41,362 bases of DNA from an uncultured bacterium (GTDB taxonomy: Bacteria > Patescibacteriota > Minisyncoccia > Phycocordibacterales > CAINVO01). Below, one piece after another: positions 1-8,829 of the stretch; position 1 is the first letter of the stretch, and every line of letters begins with the position of its first letter. The notes beneath the pieces were generated by a model. It made no database searches and was not told the DNA's origin. It saw nothing but the letters and a program-made list of their open reading frames with translations. The position numbers and the translations under genes are program-made. The DNA lies in assembly GCA_903854195.1 (NCBI GenBank), contig CAINVO010000003.1, forward strand, positions 1 to 41,362. The letters run 5' to 3'.

Positions 1-165
1 ACTCTAACCACCCCATCTCTCCCCGGCACCTACTACCTAACAACTCCATCTTCTCCAATACCCCTAGGTATTGAAGTAACAGCACAAGTAGCAATCCAAA
101 CACCAACTACTCCAGTTAAGAAGAGTGGGGGAATCTGGAGCTTCATCACCAACCTGTTTCATTAA
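1..165 (+). CDS. C-terminal end of an exported or surface protein (partial)
   Basis: An open frame runs from the first base to a TAA stop at 163-165 and gives 54 residues. It is rich in Thr, Pro and Ser (for example TPSSPIPLG and QTPTTPVKK) and ends in a short hydrophobic tail, GGIWSFITNLFH. A Thr/Pro-rich stretch with a hydrophobic end fits a surface-anchored or secreted protein, but the family cannot be named from this piece. The 5' end lies outside the window. The next gene starts 54 bases downstream in the same direction. Confidence 0.6.
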   Translation, partial: TLTTPSLPGTYYLTTPSSPIPLGIEVTAQVAIQTPTTPVKKSGGIWSFITNLFH

Positions 166-218
166 CAGGCTAGTGGTAATTTGTTACAATATTATTAACC
201 AATCAAAACATTAACAAC

Positions 219-614
219 ATGATCAATATCCAATCAGGAATCCTAGACAAGACACGCATGGTATCAAACATACTGATGCTCATCCTTGTAGCAGGAAACA
301 TATACTTCAGTATTCAATACATCCAATACACAAACGACATCCGTGCACAGGAAGAACAAGCTGCAGCAGACAACGTAAAGTTTGCCTCACGTCTCCAATC
401 TGCAAGATTCCTTCGTGAATTCATTGATATCGTACTTAACACTAAAGGTACTATCTCCTATGATGATCGTGTAAAGCTAGAGAGTGATATCAGACAGATA
501 CAAGATCCAGACCTTACCTCACAGTGGAACAAGTTTGTTGCAAGTAAAGACAGCAAGACTGCACAGGATGGAGCTGTTAAACTCATGTCCTTGCTTAGTG
601 CGAAGATGATTTAG
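219..614 (+). CDS. Small single-pass membrane protein, hypothetical
   Basis: This 131-residue protein is of unknown family. Residues about 15-32 (VSNILMLILVAGNIYFSI) form one membrane segment close to the N terminus. The rest is a charged, mostly helical domain with many Gln, Glu, Asp and Lys residues, so the likely topology is an N-terminal anchor with a helical domain on one side of the membrane. No enzymatic motif is visible. It follows the preceding secreted protein on the same strand and may share its transcript. Confidence 0.6.
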   Translation: MINIQSGILDKTRMVSNILMLILVAGNIYFSIQYIQYTNDIRAQEEQAAADNVKFASRLQSARFLREFIDIVLNTKGTISYDDRVKLESDIRQIQDPDLTSQWNKFVASKDSKTAQDGAVKLMSLLSAKMI

Positions 615-704
615 GGAATGGTTTTTAATAAGTGTTTTCCTGATTTAGAATCAAACCAAAGGAAACATTTTTCTATCAACTAACACCAAAATATTTTCTT
701 AATA

Positions 705-732
705 TTGATTTTTTTAATATTTATGCTATAAT
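705..732 (+). promoter_or_regulatory. Sigma70-type promoter for the ABC transporter gene
   Basis: TTGATT (705-710) and TATAAT (727-732) are separated by 16 bases, and the -10 box is preceded by TGC, making it an extended -10. A short hairpin (TAGAC/GTCTA, about 739-755) follows in the untranslated leader before the start at 782. Confidence 0.65.
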
Positions 733-781
733 ATTAGCTAGACTTTTTTGTCTAAAAAAACCAATTTCAAAAACAACACAA

Positions 782-2689
782 ATGAAGGAAGAAAAAATGG
801 AAAAAACAAAAGAAAAGGGCACATTGAAAACCATGAAAAGGTTCTTCATTACCACATGGAGATCGCTAAAAGAGGCATATAATATTGCCCCTTTTAGCAC
901 TGTCTCTATCGCCGTCATGACAACCGCAGTGTCTCTGGTACCTTTGCTTCAAGCAAATATCATGGGGCAGCTCATCAACAAACTCATAGAGATTATCAAA
1001 AATCATTCACCCATAAGTTGGGCAATGTTTTTTGTTCTCTCATACGCTGGAGTCTGGGCTCTTTCGCTCATCCTTTCAGCTGTAAGATTGTATGTTGATA
1101 AAAAATTCACTACGGAGCTCGAGCATGGTCTTGAAATAAAAGTGATGCGAAAACGGGCAGAAATTGATCTTGGGCATTACGAAAACCCTGAGTTCCAAAA
1201 TCTACTCGAACGAGCATTCAATCGTAGCATTTGGCCAATGTTTGAACTTGCAGAAATGCAGTTTAGTAATATTGCTAATATTGTAACGATCCTTTTGTCT
1301 TCAACCTTTACAATCGCTTTTAGTCCGGAAGTTTACATTGTTATTCTTCTTACGTCTCTACCTAGATTTTTTGTTGAGCTCCAATATGGAAATCACACAT
1401 GGACTATCTGGATGGAGAATAGCGAAAGACAAAGGAAGTACAACCACTTACGTCACCATTTTACTGGCAAAGTAGGTGTGGTTCAAACAAAACTACTTCA
1501 GGCAAGTGAGTACATGCTTGATATTATTACTAAGATTCAAACGTCATTTAGAAATGACCAACTAAAGGTTGATCGACGACGCCTTATCTACACAATTGTT
1601 GCAGGACTTATTGCAGCATGTGGATATTTCTTTGGTCTATACATAATTATCAAAGACGTATACTACGGCAGCATTGCTCTTGGAACAATGACATTCTTGA
1701 TTAGTGCGCTTGGGCAAATGGTTGGAGCAGTATCTAGTCTTTTACAGGATATTGCAAAGCAGAATGAGAAATTCTTATTTGCTGAGGAAATGTTCCAGGT
1801 GTTAGACACCAGACCATTTATCAAGAGAGCTGAGAACCCAATAAAACTTGATTTATCAACTGCACCTAAAATTGAATTTCAAGATGTTTGGTTTAGATAT
1901 GGCGGTAAAAGCGAAATGGATGGTGATAGAGAATATACACTAAAGGGTATTAATCTTGTCATTGAGGCCGGAGAAATTGTAGCTCTTGTTGGTGATAATG
2001 GAGCAGGAAAAACAACCCTTATAAAACTTCTTTCACGAATATATGACCCTACAAAGGGAAGGATATTGGTGAGTGGAGTTGATTTGCGGGATGTGGACCT
2101 TGATGAATGGTCATCATACCTATCAGTCTTTCTACAAGATTGGGTGGGGTATGACTTCACGACGAGAGAGTCAATTGCAATGGGTAGAAGCTCCGATGAT
2201 ATTTCTCAGGAGAAAGCTGAAAGGGCTGCCGACCTATCAGAGGCAAAGGGCTTTATCGAAACATGGTCAAAGGGTTTTGATACTCAGCTTGGTAGGGAAT
2301 TTGGAGGTGAAGAACCATCAAAGGGTCAGAACCAAAAAATTGCTCTCGCTCGAGCACTGTATCGTGAAGGGTTCGTACTTATGCTTGATGAGCCAACCGC
2401 CTCGGTAGACGGCACGTCTGAATCACGAATCTTTGAACGTATTAGCGAACTTGCAGGTAGCAGAACTCTTATACTGATCACTCACCGTTTCAATACTGTG
2501 CGTGGTGTAGACAAGATTGTTGTCTTGAGCGATGGTGTAGTTTCCGAAGTAGGGAACCACAATGAGCTTATTGCAAGAAAAGCTCTTTACTCAAGACTCT
2601 TCAACGAGCAAGCCAAGGGATACGCACTCTCATCTGATGAGGAATCGGCTGGGGTGAAATCACGAGAGGAAGAAGAGGTGGGTTACTAA
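782..2689 (+). CDS. ABC transporter, fused permease and ATPase (exporter type)
   Basis: The 635-residue protein has an N-terminal transmembrane domain (about residues 35-330, several hydrophobic segments) followed by one ATPase domain, so it is a half-transporter that would act as a dimer in the cytoplasmic membrane. The ATPase carries a Walker A motif GDNGAGKTT (about 404-412), a Q-loop (VFLQDW), a Walker B motif VLMLDEPTAS (about 533) and an H-loop (ITHRF, about 566). The signature motif reads PSKGQ instead of the usual LSGGQ. The substrate cannot be deduced; MsbA-like, peptide or drug export are all possible. The start may be 782, or ATG at 797, which has AAGGAAG just upstream. The gene has its own promoter and a strong terminator. 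Confidence 0.9.
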   Translation: MKEEKMEKTKEKGTLKTMKRFFITTWRSLKEAYNIAPFSTVSIAVMTTAVSLVPLLQANIMGQLINKLIEIIKNHSPISWAMFFVLSYAGVWALSLILSAVRLYVDKKFTTELEHGLEIKVMRKRAEIDLGHYENPEFQNLLERAFNRSIWPMFELAEMQFSNIANIVTILLSSTFTIAFSPEVYIVILLTSLPRFFVELQYGNHTWTIWMENSERQRKYNHLRHHFTGKVGVVQTKLLQASEYMLDIITKIQTSFRNDQLKVDRRRLIYTIVAGLIAACGYFFGLYIIIKDVYYGSIALGTMTFLISALGQMVGAVSSLLQDIAKQNEKFLFAEEMFQVLDTRPFIKRAENPIKLDLSTAPKIEFQDVWFRYGGKSEMDGDREYTLKGINLVIEAGEIVALVGDNGAGKTTLIKLLSRIYDPTKGRILVSGVDLRDVDLDEWSSYLSVFLQDWVGYDFTTRESIAMGRSSDDISQEKAERAADLSEAKGFIETWSKGFDTQLGREFGGEEPSKGQNQKIALARALYREGFVLMLDEPTASVDGTSESRIFERISELAGSRTLILITHRFNTVRGVDKIVVLSDGVVSEVGNHNELIARKALYSRLFNEQAKGYALSSDEESAGVKSREEEEVGY

Positions 2690-2712
2690 CCTGCATTTCC
2701 TTAAAAAACTAA

Positions 2713-2750
2713 AATAGCCGCCGACACCAGGTGTCGGCGGCTATTATTTT
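2713..2750 (+). terminator. Intrinsic terminator after the ABC transporter
   Basis: A perfect 15-bp stem (AATAGCCGCCGACAC with its complement, 2713-2727 and 2731-2745) with a CAG loop is followed by a T-rich tract. It separates the transporter from aspS. Confidence 0.85.
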
Positions 2751-2796
2751 TATATTACGTTACAAATACTCACATATTTAAATTATGCAATATTTT

Positions 2797-2817
2797 TGCT
2801 ACAATAGCCTACATATG
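2797..2817 (+). promoter_or_regulatory. Extended -10 promoter next to the aspS start codon
   Basis: TGC-TACAAT (box at 2800-2805) lies 9 bases upstream of ATG 2815. Transcription would begin about at the start codon, giving a leaderless or nearly leaderless message. No ribosome binding site is present. This supports ATG 2815 over the longer frame opening at 2785. Confidence 0.55.
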
Positions 2818-4266
2818 CAACCAACAACAACCCGCACATACATTAAAGACGCAAAGGCTCATTTAGGCCAAGAAATAAGCATTTCTGGATGGGTTTCGAT
2901 ACGTCGAGACCAAGGAAAACTTATTTTTATGGACTTTCGTGACCGTACCGGATACATTCAGGGAGTTATTTTACCAAATGCCACAGAAGCTCATGAGGTA
3001 GGCTCAAAAGTCCGATCAGAATGGGTTGTAAAGGTCACAGGCAAAGTGAATGCTCGACCTGAAAGAAACATCCAGCCAGACAAACAAAATGGAGATATTG
3101 AGCTTGAGATTTTATCTATCACAGTTTTGAATGAATCAGAAACTCCTGTTTTTGATATCAGTCAAGGAATAGACACAAGAAATGTTGGAGAGGATGTACG
3201 ACTTGAACATCGCTACCTAGATTTACGTAGTGATCGTTTGCAAAAAAATATTCGCATGCGCCACAAGGTAACAAAACTAATTAGAGACCTCTTGGATGAA
3301 CAAGAATTTATTGAAATTGAGACTCCTATACTTACAAAATCTACCCCTGAAGGAGCACGTGACTATATTGTACCTTCACGTTTAGATCGTGGTCTTTTTT
3401 ATGCATTACCTCAATCTCCACAACAATACAAACAACTTCTTATGACATCTGGCGCCGAAAGATATTTTCAAGTTGCACGATGTATGCGAGATGAAGACAC
3501 TCGAGGAGATCGCCAGCCAGAATTTACTCAAATAGACATGGAGATGAGTTTTGTTGAACAAAATGACATCATGGCTCTAAATGAAAAACTTCTAATCGAA
3601 ATCGTCACAAAACTTTACCCCGAAAAACGTATTCAAGAAATTCCATTCCCACGCATTACTTACAAAGATGCCATTGAAAAATACAGCAGCGACAGACCAG
3701 ACGTTCGTGAAAACAAAGAAGATCCAAATCTTCTAGCTTTTTGTTGGGTGATAGATTTTCCATTTTTTGAAAAAACAGACAAGGGTGAAAATGGCAGTAC
3801 TTGGACATTTACCCATAATCCATTTTCAGGCGCAAAAGCTGAACATGAAGAATGGCTGATGAATGCGGGTAAAGATGCAGAATCAGATAAAAAAATTGGA
3901 GATATTCTTACAAGCCAATATGACATAACACTAAATGGTTATGAAATAGGAGGTGGAAGTATACGTAATCACAACCCAGAAAAACTCCTCAAAGTTTTTG
4001 AAATTATGGGTTACACAAGAGAATCAGTAGAGCAAAATTTTGGTCATATGCTTAAGGCTTTTAGACTAGGAACTCCTCCACATGGTGGTATTGCTTGGGG
4101 TTTTGACCGTCTAATGATGCTTCTTCAAAACGAACCGAACATCCGAGAAGTCATAGCTTTTCCAAAAACAGGCGAAGGTAGAGATCTCATGATGAATAGT
4201 CCCGCAGAAGTTTCAGGTGAACAACTTCGTGAGCTTGGTATACAGGTAAAGAAGTTGGAAAAATAG
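2815..4266 (+). CDS. aspS: Aspartyl-tRNA synthetase, short form without GAD domain
   Basis: This class II synthetase charges tRNA-Asp (or tRNA-Asp and tRNA-Asn) in the cytoplasm. From the chosen ATG the protein is 483 residues: an OB-fold anticodon-binding domain (about 1-105, GWVSIRRDQGKLIFMDFRD), then the catalytic core with motif 2 (RYFQVARCMRDEDTRGDRQ, about 216) and motif 3 (GGIAWGFDRLMMLL, about 424). In ordinary bacterial AspRS of about 590 residues, a GAD domain sits between the DKPDLRFG-type segment and WVVDFPLFE. Here SSDRPDVRENKEDPNLLAF runs almost directly into CWVIDFPFFE, so the insertion is missing. The alternative start at 2785 lies upstream of the -10 box and is rejected. Confidence 0.95.
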   Translation: MQPTTTRTYIKDAKAHLGQEISISGWVSIRRDQGKLIFMDFRDRTGYIQGVILPNATEAHEVGSKVRSEWVVKVTGKVNARPERNIQPDKQNGDIELEILSITVLNESETPVFDISQGIDTRNVGEDVRLEHRYLDLRSDRLQKNIRMRHKVTKLIRDLLDEQEFIEIETPILTKSTPEGARDYIVPSRLDRGLFYALPQSPQQYKQLLMTSGAERYFQVARCMRDEDTRGDRQPEFTQIDMEMSFVEQNDIMALNEKLLIEIVTKLYPEKRIQEIPFPRITYKDAIEKYSSDRPDVRENKEDPNLLAFCWVIDFPFFEKTDKGENGSTWTFTHNPFSGAKAEHEEWLMNAGKDAESDKKIGDILTSQYDITLNGYEIGGGSIRNHNPEKLLKVFEIMGYTRESVEQNFGHMLKAFRLGTPPHGGIAWGFDRLMMLLQNEPNIREVIAFPKTGEGRDLMMNSPAEVSGEQLRELGIQVKKLEK

Positions 4267-4276
4267 AAACATAAAA

Positions 4277-5023
4277 ATGTCTGAAAATTTATTTCAAATA
4301 AAAACAGAAATATTCGAAGGGCCACTTGATTTACTCTTATCACTTGTTGAAAAAAGAAAATTATTTATCAACGATATTTCATTGGCGAGGGTAACTGATG
4401 ACTATATTAGTTATGTAAACAACATCGAAGGATATTCGATTCCTGATCGTGCCAACTTTATCGTAGTTGCATCTACACTTCTTCTTATAAAATCACGTTC
4501 TTTACTACCAACACTTACTCTTACAGATGAAGAACAGGGGAGTATTGAAGACCTTCAAGCAAGATTAAAAGAGTATCAAAAAATCAAAGACCTATCGAGA
4601 CACGTCAAAGACCTTTTTGGAATAAATCCGATTTATCAACGGGACGGAAAACTAGCAATAGAGGCAGTTTTTTCACCGTCAGCGGAGCTTTCACCAAAGG
4701 AAACTGGGTTGGAAAATCTATTAAACTCACTAAAATTTGTAATCCAAAGCTTACCTAAAAAAGAAATTATCCCAAAAGCTGTAATTAGGAAAGTTGTGTC
4801 ACTAGAAGAAATGATGGATAACCTTTCAAAACGCATCACTTCAAGCCTAAAAATGAGCTTCCGTGATTTTGCAAAAGTAGGCAAGGAGGAGAAAGTAAAT
4901 ATAATAGTAAGTTTCCTTGCCCTGCTTGAATTAGTAAAGCAGGGAATGATAAAGGTTACGCAAAGTGCAATGTTTGATGAAATAGAAATTGAAAGCAATG
5001 AGATAGGAACACCACGATACTAA
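4277..5023 (+). CDS. scpA: Segregation and condensation protein A
   Basis: This is the kleisin subunit that bridges the SMC dimer and binds ScpB in chromosome condensation. The 248-residue protein begins with the family motif F-E-G-P-L-D-L-L-L-S-L-V-E (about residues 13-26) and DISLARVTDDYISYV, followed by the SMC-binding N-terminal helices. It ends with a winged-helix region (IIVSFLALLELVKQGMIKV). It starts 10 bases after aspS and is followed by scpB after 67 bases, the usual ScpA-ScpB pairing. Confidence 0.93.
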   Translation: MSENLFQIKTEIFEGPLDLLLSLVEKRKLFINDISLARVTDDYISYVNNIEGYSIPDRANFIVVASTLLLIKSRSLLPTLTLTDEEQGSIEDLQARLKEYQKIKDLSRHVKDLFGINPIYQRDGKLAIEAVFSPSAELSPKETGLENLLNSLKFVIQSLPKKEIIPKAVIRKVVSLEEMMDNLSKRITSSLKMSFRDFAKVGKEEKVNIIVSFLALLELVKQGMIKVTQSAMFDEIEIESNEIGTPRY

Positions 5024-5090
5024 TGATAAAATAAAACGTAATACGATTTAGGGCACTAAACAATCTCAAAATAAAGTAAATAGAAATAAA

Positions 5091-5648
5091 ATGAAAATAG
5101 ATCAAACAATAGAAGCAATACTTTTTTGGAAAGGGGAGCCAATAAGCAAAAAGAAACTTGCTGGTATTTTGAAGTGTGATGAAAGTTCACTTGATGCAGG
5201 GTTGTCAGCCCTCGAATCAAGACTAAACGATCCTCAAAACCCTAGTGGATTAACTCTGGTGTGCAAAGAAGACGATGTGACTCTTGGTACAAAGCCAGAG
5301 GCATCCGAGCTCATCAAGGAACTGACCAAAGAAGAACTAACCAAAGACCTTGGGAAAGCAAGCTTAGAAACATTATCTATTGTTCTTTACAAAGGGCCAA
5401 TTGCTCGTCGTCAGATTGATTACATAAGAGGTGTTAACTCAAATTTTATTCTAAGAAATTTAATGGTGCGTGGACTTGTTGAAAAAATACCCACACCAAA
5501 TGATCAGCGAAGTTTTCTTTATAAACCAACAATAGACTTATTAACCCTACTTGGGATTTCAAAAATAGATGATCTACCTGAATACTCCTCAATGGCAAAT
5601 GAAATATCCGAAGTAATCGAAGCTCAGGAAGAACAAAACAACGAATAA
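5091..5648 (+). CDS. scpB: Segregation and condensation protein B
   Basis: This winged-helix protein binds the ScpA kleisin as a dimer. The 185-residue length is normal for the family. It has the typical start IDQTIEAILFWKGEPISKKKLAG and the conserved second-domain segment ETLSIVLYKGPIARRQIDYIRGVNSNF, close to the bacterial consensus [23 protein letters not shown]. It is transcribed with scpA and lies 4 bases before the carboxypeptidase gene. Confidence 0.93.
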   Translation: MKIDQTIEAILFWKGEPISKKKLAGILKCDESSLDAGLSALESRLNDPQNPSGLTLVCKEDDVTLGTKPEASELIKELTKEELTKDLGKASLETLSIVLYKGPIARRQIDYIRGVNSNFILRNLMVRGLVEKIPTPNDQRSFLYKPTIDLLTLLGISKIDDLPEYSSMANEISEVIEAQEEQNNE

Positions 5649-5652
5649 CAAG

Positions 5653-6591
5653 ATGTCTTACCGAACTCGAACGATAATCAACTTCATAATCCTCATAATA
5701 GTTTCATCAGCTATCTGTGCCTTTACGGTGTCTGCCATACAACAGATCAACCCCCCATTTCCAGAAATAAAACCAATATTTATAGCACACGGTATACAAG
5801 CCAAAGCATTGTATGTTTATTCTCCGTCTACGGGAGAAGTTATTTATCAAAAAAATTCATCAACTATTTTACCATTAGCATCATTAACTAAAATAATGAC
5901 AGCCCTTGTGGCAGAACAAATTAGAAACGAGCCAGTAAGCCCTGAAGTTGCTAATGCATTTAAAATGGGAAATCCAGAGACAGTTCCTATTTCAGAAAAA
6001 GCGTTAAAACTAGACGGGGATCAAGGTCTCAAAAATGGTGAGGTGTGGTCTATTGATGAGCTTATAAAACTTATGCTTTTGTCATCTTCAAATGACGCAG
6101 CTGCAGCTATTAGACAACATCTAAATGATTATCTTTTTGTAAATGAAATGAACGATCTTGCAAAGCGCTTAAATTTAAACACATTATCATTTACAAATGA
6201 AACGGGTTTAGACAACAGCACTGAAACTATTCCAGGAGATACTGGCACAGCAAAAGATATGGCAAAACTTTTCAACTATTTTGTCACTAAATACCCTGAC
6301 ATTGCAGCAGCTACGCGACTACAAAGTTCTCAATTTATTTCTTTATCAGGATTTTCACACGTGGAGGATAACACCGACAAAGCCATCCCAAGAATACCGA
6401 CGATTATGGCTTCAAAAACTGGATTTACCGATCTAGCTGGTGGAAATCTAGTTTTTGAATTCAAAAGTGAAACCAAGATAAACAGAACTCCTAAAGATAT
6501 AATAGTAGTAATTCTTGGATCAACAAAAGAGGGGAGATTTTCTGACGCTATCACACTTAAAAACTCCGTAAACAACTACCTCGATAATTAA
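5653..6591 (+). CDS. D-alanyl-D-alanine carboxypeptidase (penicillin-binding, S11 type)
   Basis: This serine carboxypeptidase trims the terminal D-Ala of peptidoglycan stem peptides outside the membrane. An N-terminal membrane anchor or signal (about residues 8-30, IINFIILIIVSSAICAFTVSA) is followed by the three active-site motifs of the family: SxxK as SLTK, SxN as SSN (in LMLLSSSNDAAAAI), and KTG in ASKTGFTDLAGG. The 312 residues lack the long C-terminal beta domain and amphipathic anchor seen in E. coli DacA. It is embedded in the division and wall cluster. Confidence 0.92.
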   Translation: MSYRTRTIINFIILIIVSSAICAFTVSAIQQINPPFPEIKPIFIAHGIQAKALYVYSPSTGEVIYQKNSSTILPLASLTKIMTALVAEQIRNEPVSPEVANAFKMGNPETVPISEKALKLDGDQGLKNGEVWSIDELIKLMLLSSSNDAAAAIRQHLNDYLFVNEMNDLAKRLNLNTLSFTNETGLDNSTETIPGDTGTAKDMAKLFNYFVTKYPDIAAATRLQSSQFISLSGFSHVEDNTDKAIPRIPTIMASKTGFTDLAGGNLVFEFKSETKINRTPKDIIVVILGSTKEGRFSDAITLKNSVNNYLDN

Positions 6592-6596
6592 TTTTT

Positions 6597-6605
6597 TGTT
6601 ATAAT
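6597..6605 (+). promoter_or_regulatory. Extended -10 promoter for leaderless mraY
   Basis: TGT-TATAAT (box 6600-6605) ends 6 bases before the mraY ATG at 6612, which places the expected transcription start on or beside the A of the start codon. It would act as an internal promoter in the cell-wall cluster. Confidence 0.6.
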
Positions 6606-6611
6606 ACGGCC

Positions 6612-7670
6612 ATGATTACAGATGTTATTAAAATCTTTACCCCAGCAGTTTTATCATTTTTTATTGGCATAGGCATTACACCATTCTGTAGTGCCATTTT
6701 TTATAAGAAGAAATTATGGAAACAAAGTTCACGTAGTAAACAAAACGTTGACGCAATGTCTACAGACTTTCAGAAAATTCACAACGAAAAAGGTGAGCTC
6801 AATACACCGAGAGTTGGTGGTGTGATTATTTGGCTATCAGTTCTACTTACAAGTATATTTTTTGTACTATTAGATCTTTTTGCGGCTAATGATTTTTCTG
6901 AAAAAATGAATTTTATTAGTAAAAATCAAACACTACTTCCACTTTTTGCATTAATATTTGCTTCACTTATTGGACTTCTTGATGACCTACTGCAAATATA
7001 CAGCAGCAGCAAACTGGCAGTTTGCGATGGTATTTCTAGAAAATACCGAATACTTGTTGTTGTATTAATCGGCGCAGTAGGAGCATGGTGGTTCTATTCA
7101 AAGCTTGGAGTGCTTTCTGTTCACATACCATTTGATGGTGACTTATATTTAGGATTGTTTTTTATCCCGTTCTTTATCCTTGTAATGCTCGGTGTCTTTT
7201 CTGGATCAGTAATTGACGGAATAGATGGTTTGGCTGCTGGAGTAATGATACCTTCATTCGTTAGTTATATGATCATTGCTTTCGCACAAAATCAAATAGA
7301 CCTTGCGGCGTTTTGCGGAGTAATTGCTGGCGGATTATTGGCTTTTCTTTGGTTTAATGTACCGCCTGCACGATTTTATATGGGAGAAACAGGTATGCTT
7401 GGACTTACAGTTACTCTATCAATAATTGCATTCCTAACTAGAGAGGTTCTACTTTTGCCGCTTATCGCTTTTCCTCTTTTTGCAACATCTCTTTCTTCTA
7501 GTATTCAAATGTTCTCAAAAAAATATTTTAAGAAAAAAGTTTTTCGCATTGCGCCGATTCATCACCACTTTGAGGCAATAGGTTGGCCATCATACAAAGT
7601 TACAATGAGATTTTGGATTATAGCAGTTGTATTTTGTATGATTGGTACAGTTGTAGCCCTAATTGGATAA
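6612..7670 (+). CDS. mraY: Phospho-N-acetylmuramoyl-pentapeptide transferase
   Basis: MraY transfers phospho-MurNAc-pentapeptide to undecaprenyl phosphate, giving lipid I, in the cytoplasmic membrane. The 352-residue polytopic protein carries the catalytic acidic motifs of the family: LLDDLLQIY (about 117-125), VIDGIDGLAAG (about 198-208) and the histidine motif APIHHHFEAIGWP near the C terminus. It has about ten hydrophobic segments. Its neighbours, ftsW and murG, act in the following steps. An extended -10 promoter lies directly before its ATG. Confidence 0.95.
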   Translation: MITDVIKIFTPAVLSFFIGIGITPFCSAIFYKKKLWKQSSRSKQNVDAMSTDFQKIHNEKGELNTPRVGGVIIWLSVLLTSIFFVLLDLFAANDFSEKMNFISKNQTLLPLFALIFASLIGLLDDLLQIYSSSKLAVCDGISRKYRILVVVLIGAVGAWWFYSKLGVLSVHIPFDGDLYLGLFFIPFFILVMLGVFSGSVIDGIDGLAAGVMIPSFVSYMIIAFAQNQIDLAAFCGVIAGGLLAFLWFNVPPARFYMGETGMLGLTVTLSIIAFLTREVLLLPLIAFPLFATSLSSSIQMFSKKYFKKKVFRIAPIHHHFEAIGWPSYKVTMRFWIIAVVFCMIGTVVALIG

Positions 7671-7683
7671 TTAAAGAATAATA

Positions 7684-8805
7684 ATGGGAATATCAAACAA
7701 GAAAAAAGTAGACAAGCCGTTTCTCATATCATTGATTATTTTAGTTGTAGCTGGCTTTTTTATTTTCAGTTCAGCATCATTAGGACTTCTTAGTTCAAGC
7801 AGCTCCACATTTAACTCTGTAACATTCAATCAGATTGTATTCGGACTGATACTTGGCGGAATATCATGCGTTATTGCATCATATATACCTTTTCAATTCT
7901 GGAAAAAGAATTCATTTTGGATTTTTCTTTTTTCATGTTTTACAATGATACTTGTTTTTATTCCTGGACTAGAGTTTTATCATGGTGGGGCACATAGATG
8001 GTTTCATATTGGATCATTCAATGTCCAACCTGCGGAATTTTACAAAATTGGAGTCGTATTTTATCTTGCAGCATGGTTCACATCAGTAAAAGATAAAGCC
8101 TCAACATTTAAATACGGCACATTACCTTTTATAATTATTACTGTCATATCAGCTGGGCTATTATTAGCTCAGCCAGATACCGATACATTCTTTGTTGTTT
8201 CTTTGGCTGGACTTGGCATATTCCTAACAGCTGGTGGCAAGTGGAGAGACATTTTCAGTTTGATACTTGTTGGCATTGTTTGTTTAGTTGTGCTGGCATT
8301 TGCAAGACCATATGTCATGCAACGTATAAAAACATTCATGGATCCAGCTAGTGACCCCCTCGGTAGTGGGTATCAAGTCCAGCAATCCTTAATTGCCATT
8401 GGGTCAGGTGGAATGGTAGGTAGAGGTTTTGGGCAGAGTATACAAAAGTTTAGTTTCTTACCGGAACCAATCGGCGACTCTATTTTTGCAGTAGCAGCCG
8501 AGGAATTCGGTTTTATAGGCTCAGTTGCAATCATACTACTCTATCTATTCTTCACATTTAGAGGGTTCAAAATAGCAGGCAAGGTGCAAGATTCATTTGG
8601 TAGACTAGTGACCGTCGGAATTGTTATACTCATAATATCGCAATCATTAATAAACATGGCGGCAATGCTTGCGATTATGCCACTTTCCGGAACACCACTC
8701 ATCTTCATAAGCCACGGAGGGACCGCTATGCTTTTTGCTCTTTTTTCCGTTGGGATAGTTTTAAATATTTCACGCTTTCAATCACAGTCACAGTCGCAAA
8801 AATAA
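7684..8805 (+). CDS. FtsW/RodA/SpoVE-family peptidoglycan polymerase
   Basis: This SEDS-family glycosyltransferase polymerises lipid II in the membrane. The 373 residues contain about ten membrane segments and family signatures such as GGAHRWFHIGSFNVQPAEFYKI (family: GARRWI..G..QPSE..K), AQPDTDT and ISHGGTAMLFALFSVGIVLNI at the C terminus. Position between mraY and murG favours FtsW over RodA, but the sequence alone does not decide this. No separate promoter is visible; the gap to mraY is 13 bases. Confidence 0.9.
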   Translation: MGISNKKKVDKPFLISLIILVVAGFFIFSSASLGLLSSSSSTFNSVTFNQIVFGLILGGISCVIASYIPFQFWKKNSFWIFLFSCFTMILVFIPGLEFYHGGAHRWFHIGSFNVQPAEFYKIGVVFYLAAWFTSVKDKASTFKYGTLPFIIITVISAGLLLAQPDTDTFFVVSLAGLGIFLTAGGKWRDIFSLILVGIVCLVVLAFARPYVMQRIKTFMDPASDPLGSGYQVQQSLIAIGSGGMVGRGFGQSIQKFSFLPEPIGDSIFAVAAEEFGFIGSVAIILLYLFFTFRGFKIAGKVQDSFGRLVTVGIVILIISQSLINMAAMLAIMPLSGTPLIFISHGGTAMLFALFSVGIVLNISRFQSQSQSQK

Positions 8806-8829
8806 AATAATAAATTTACAAAATAAGTC

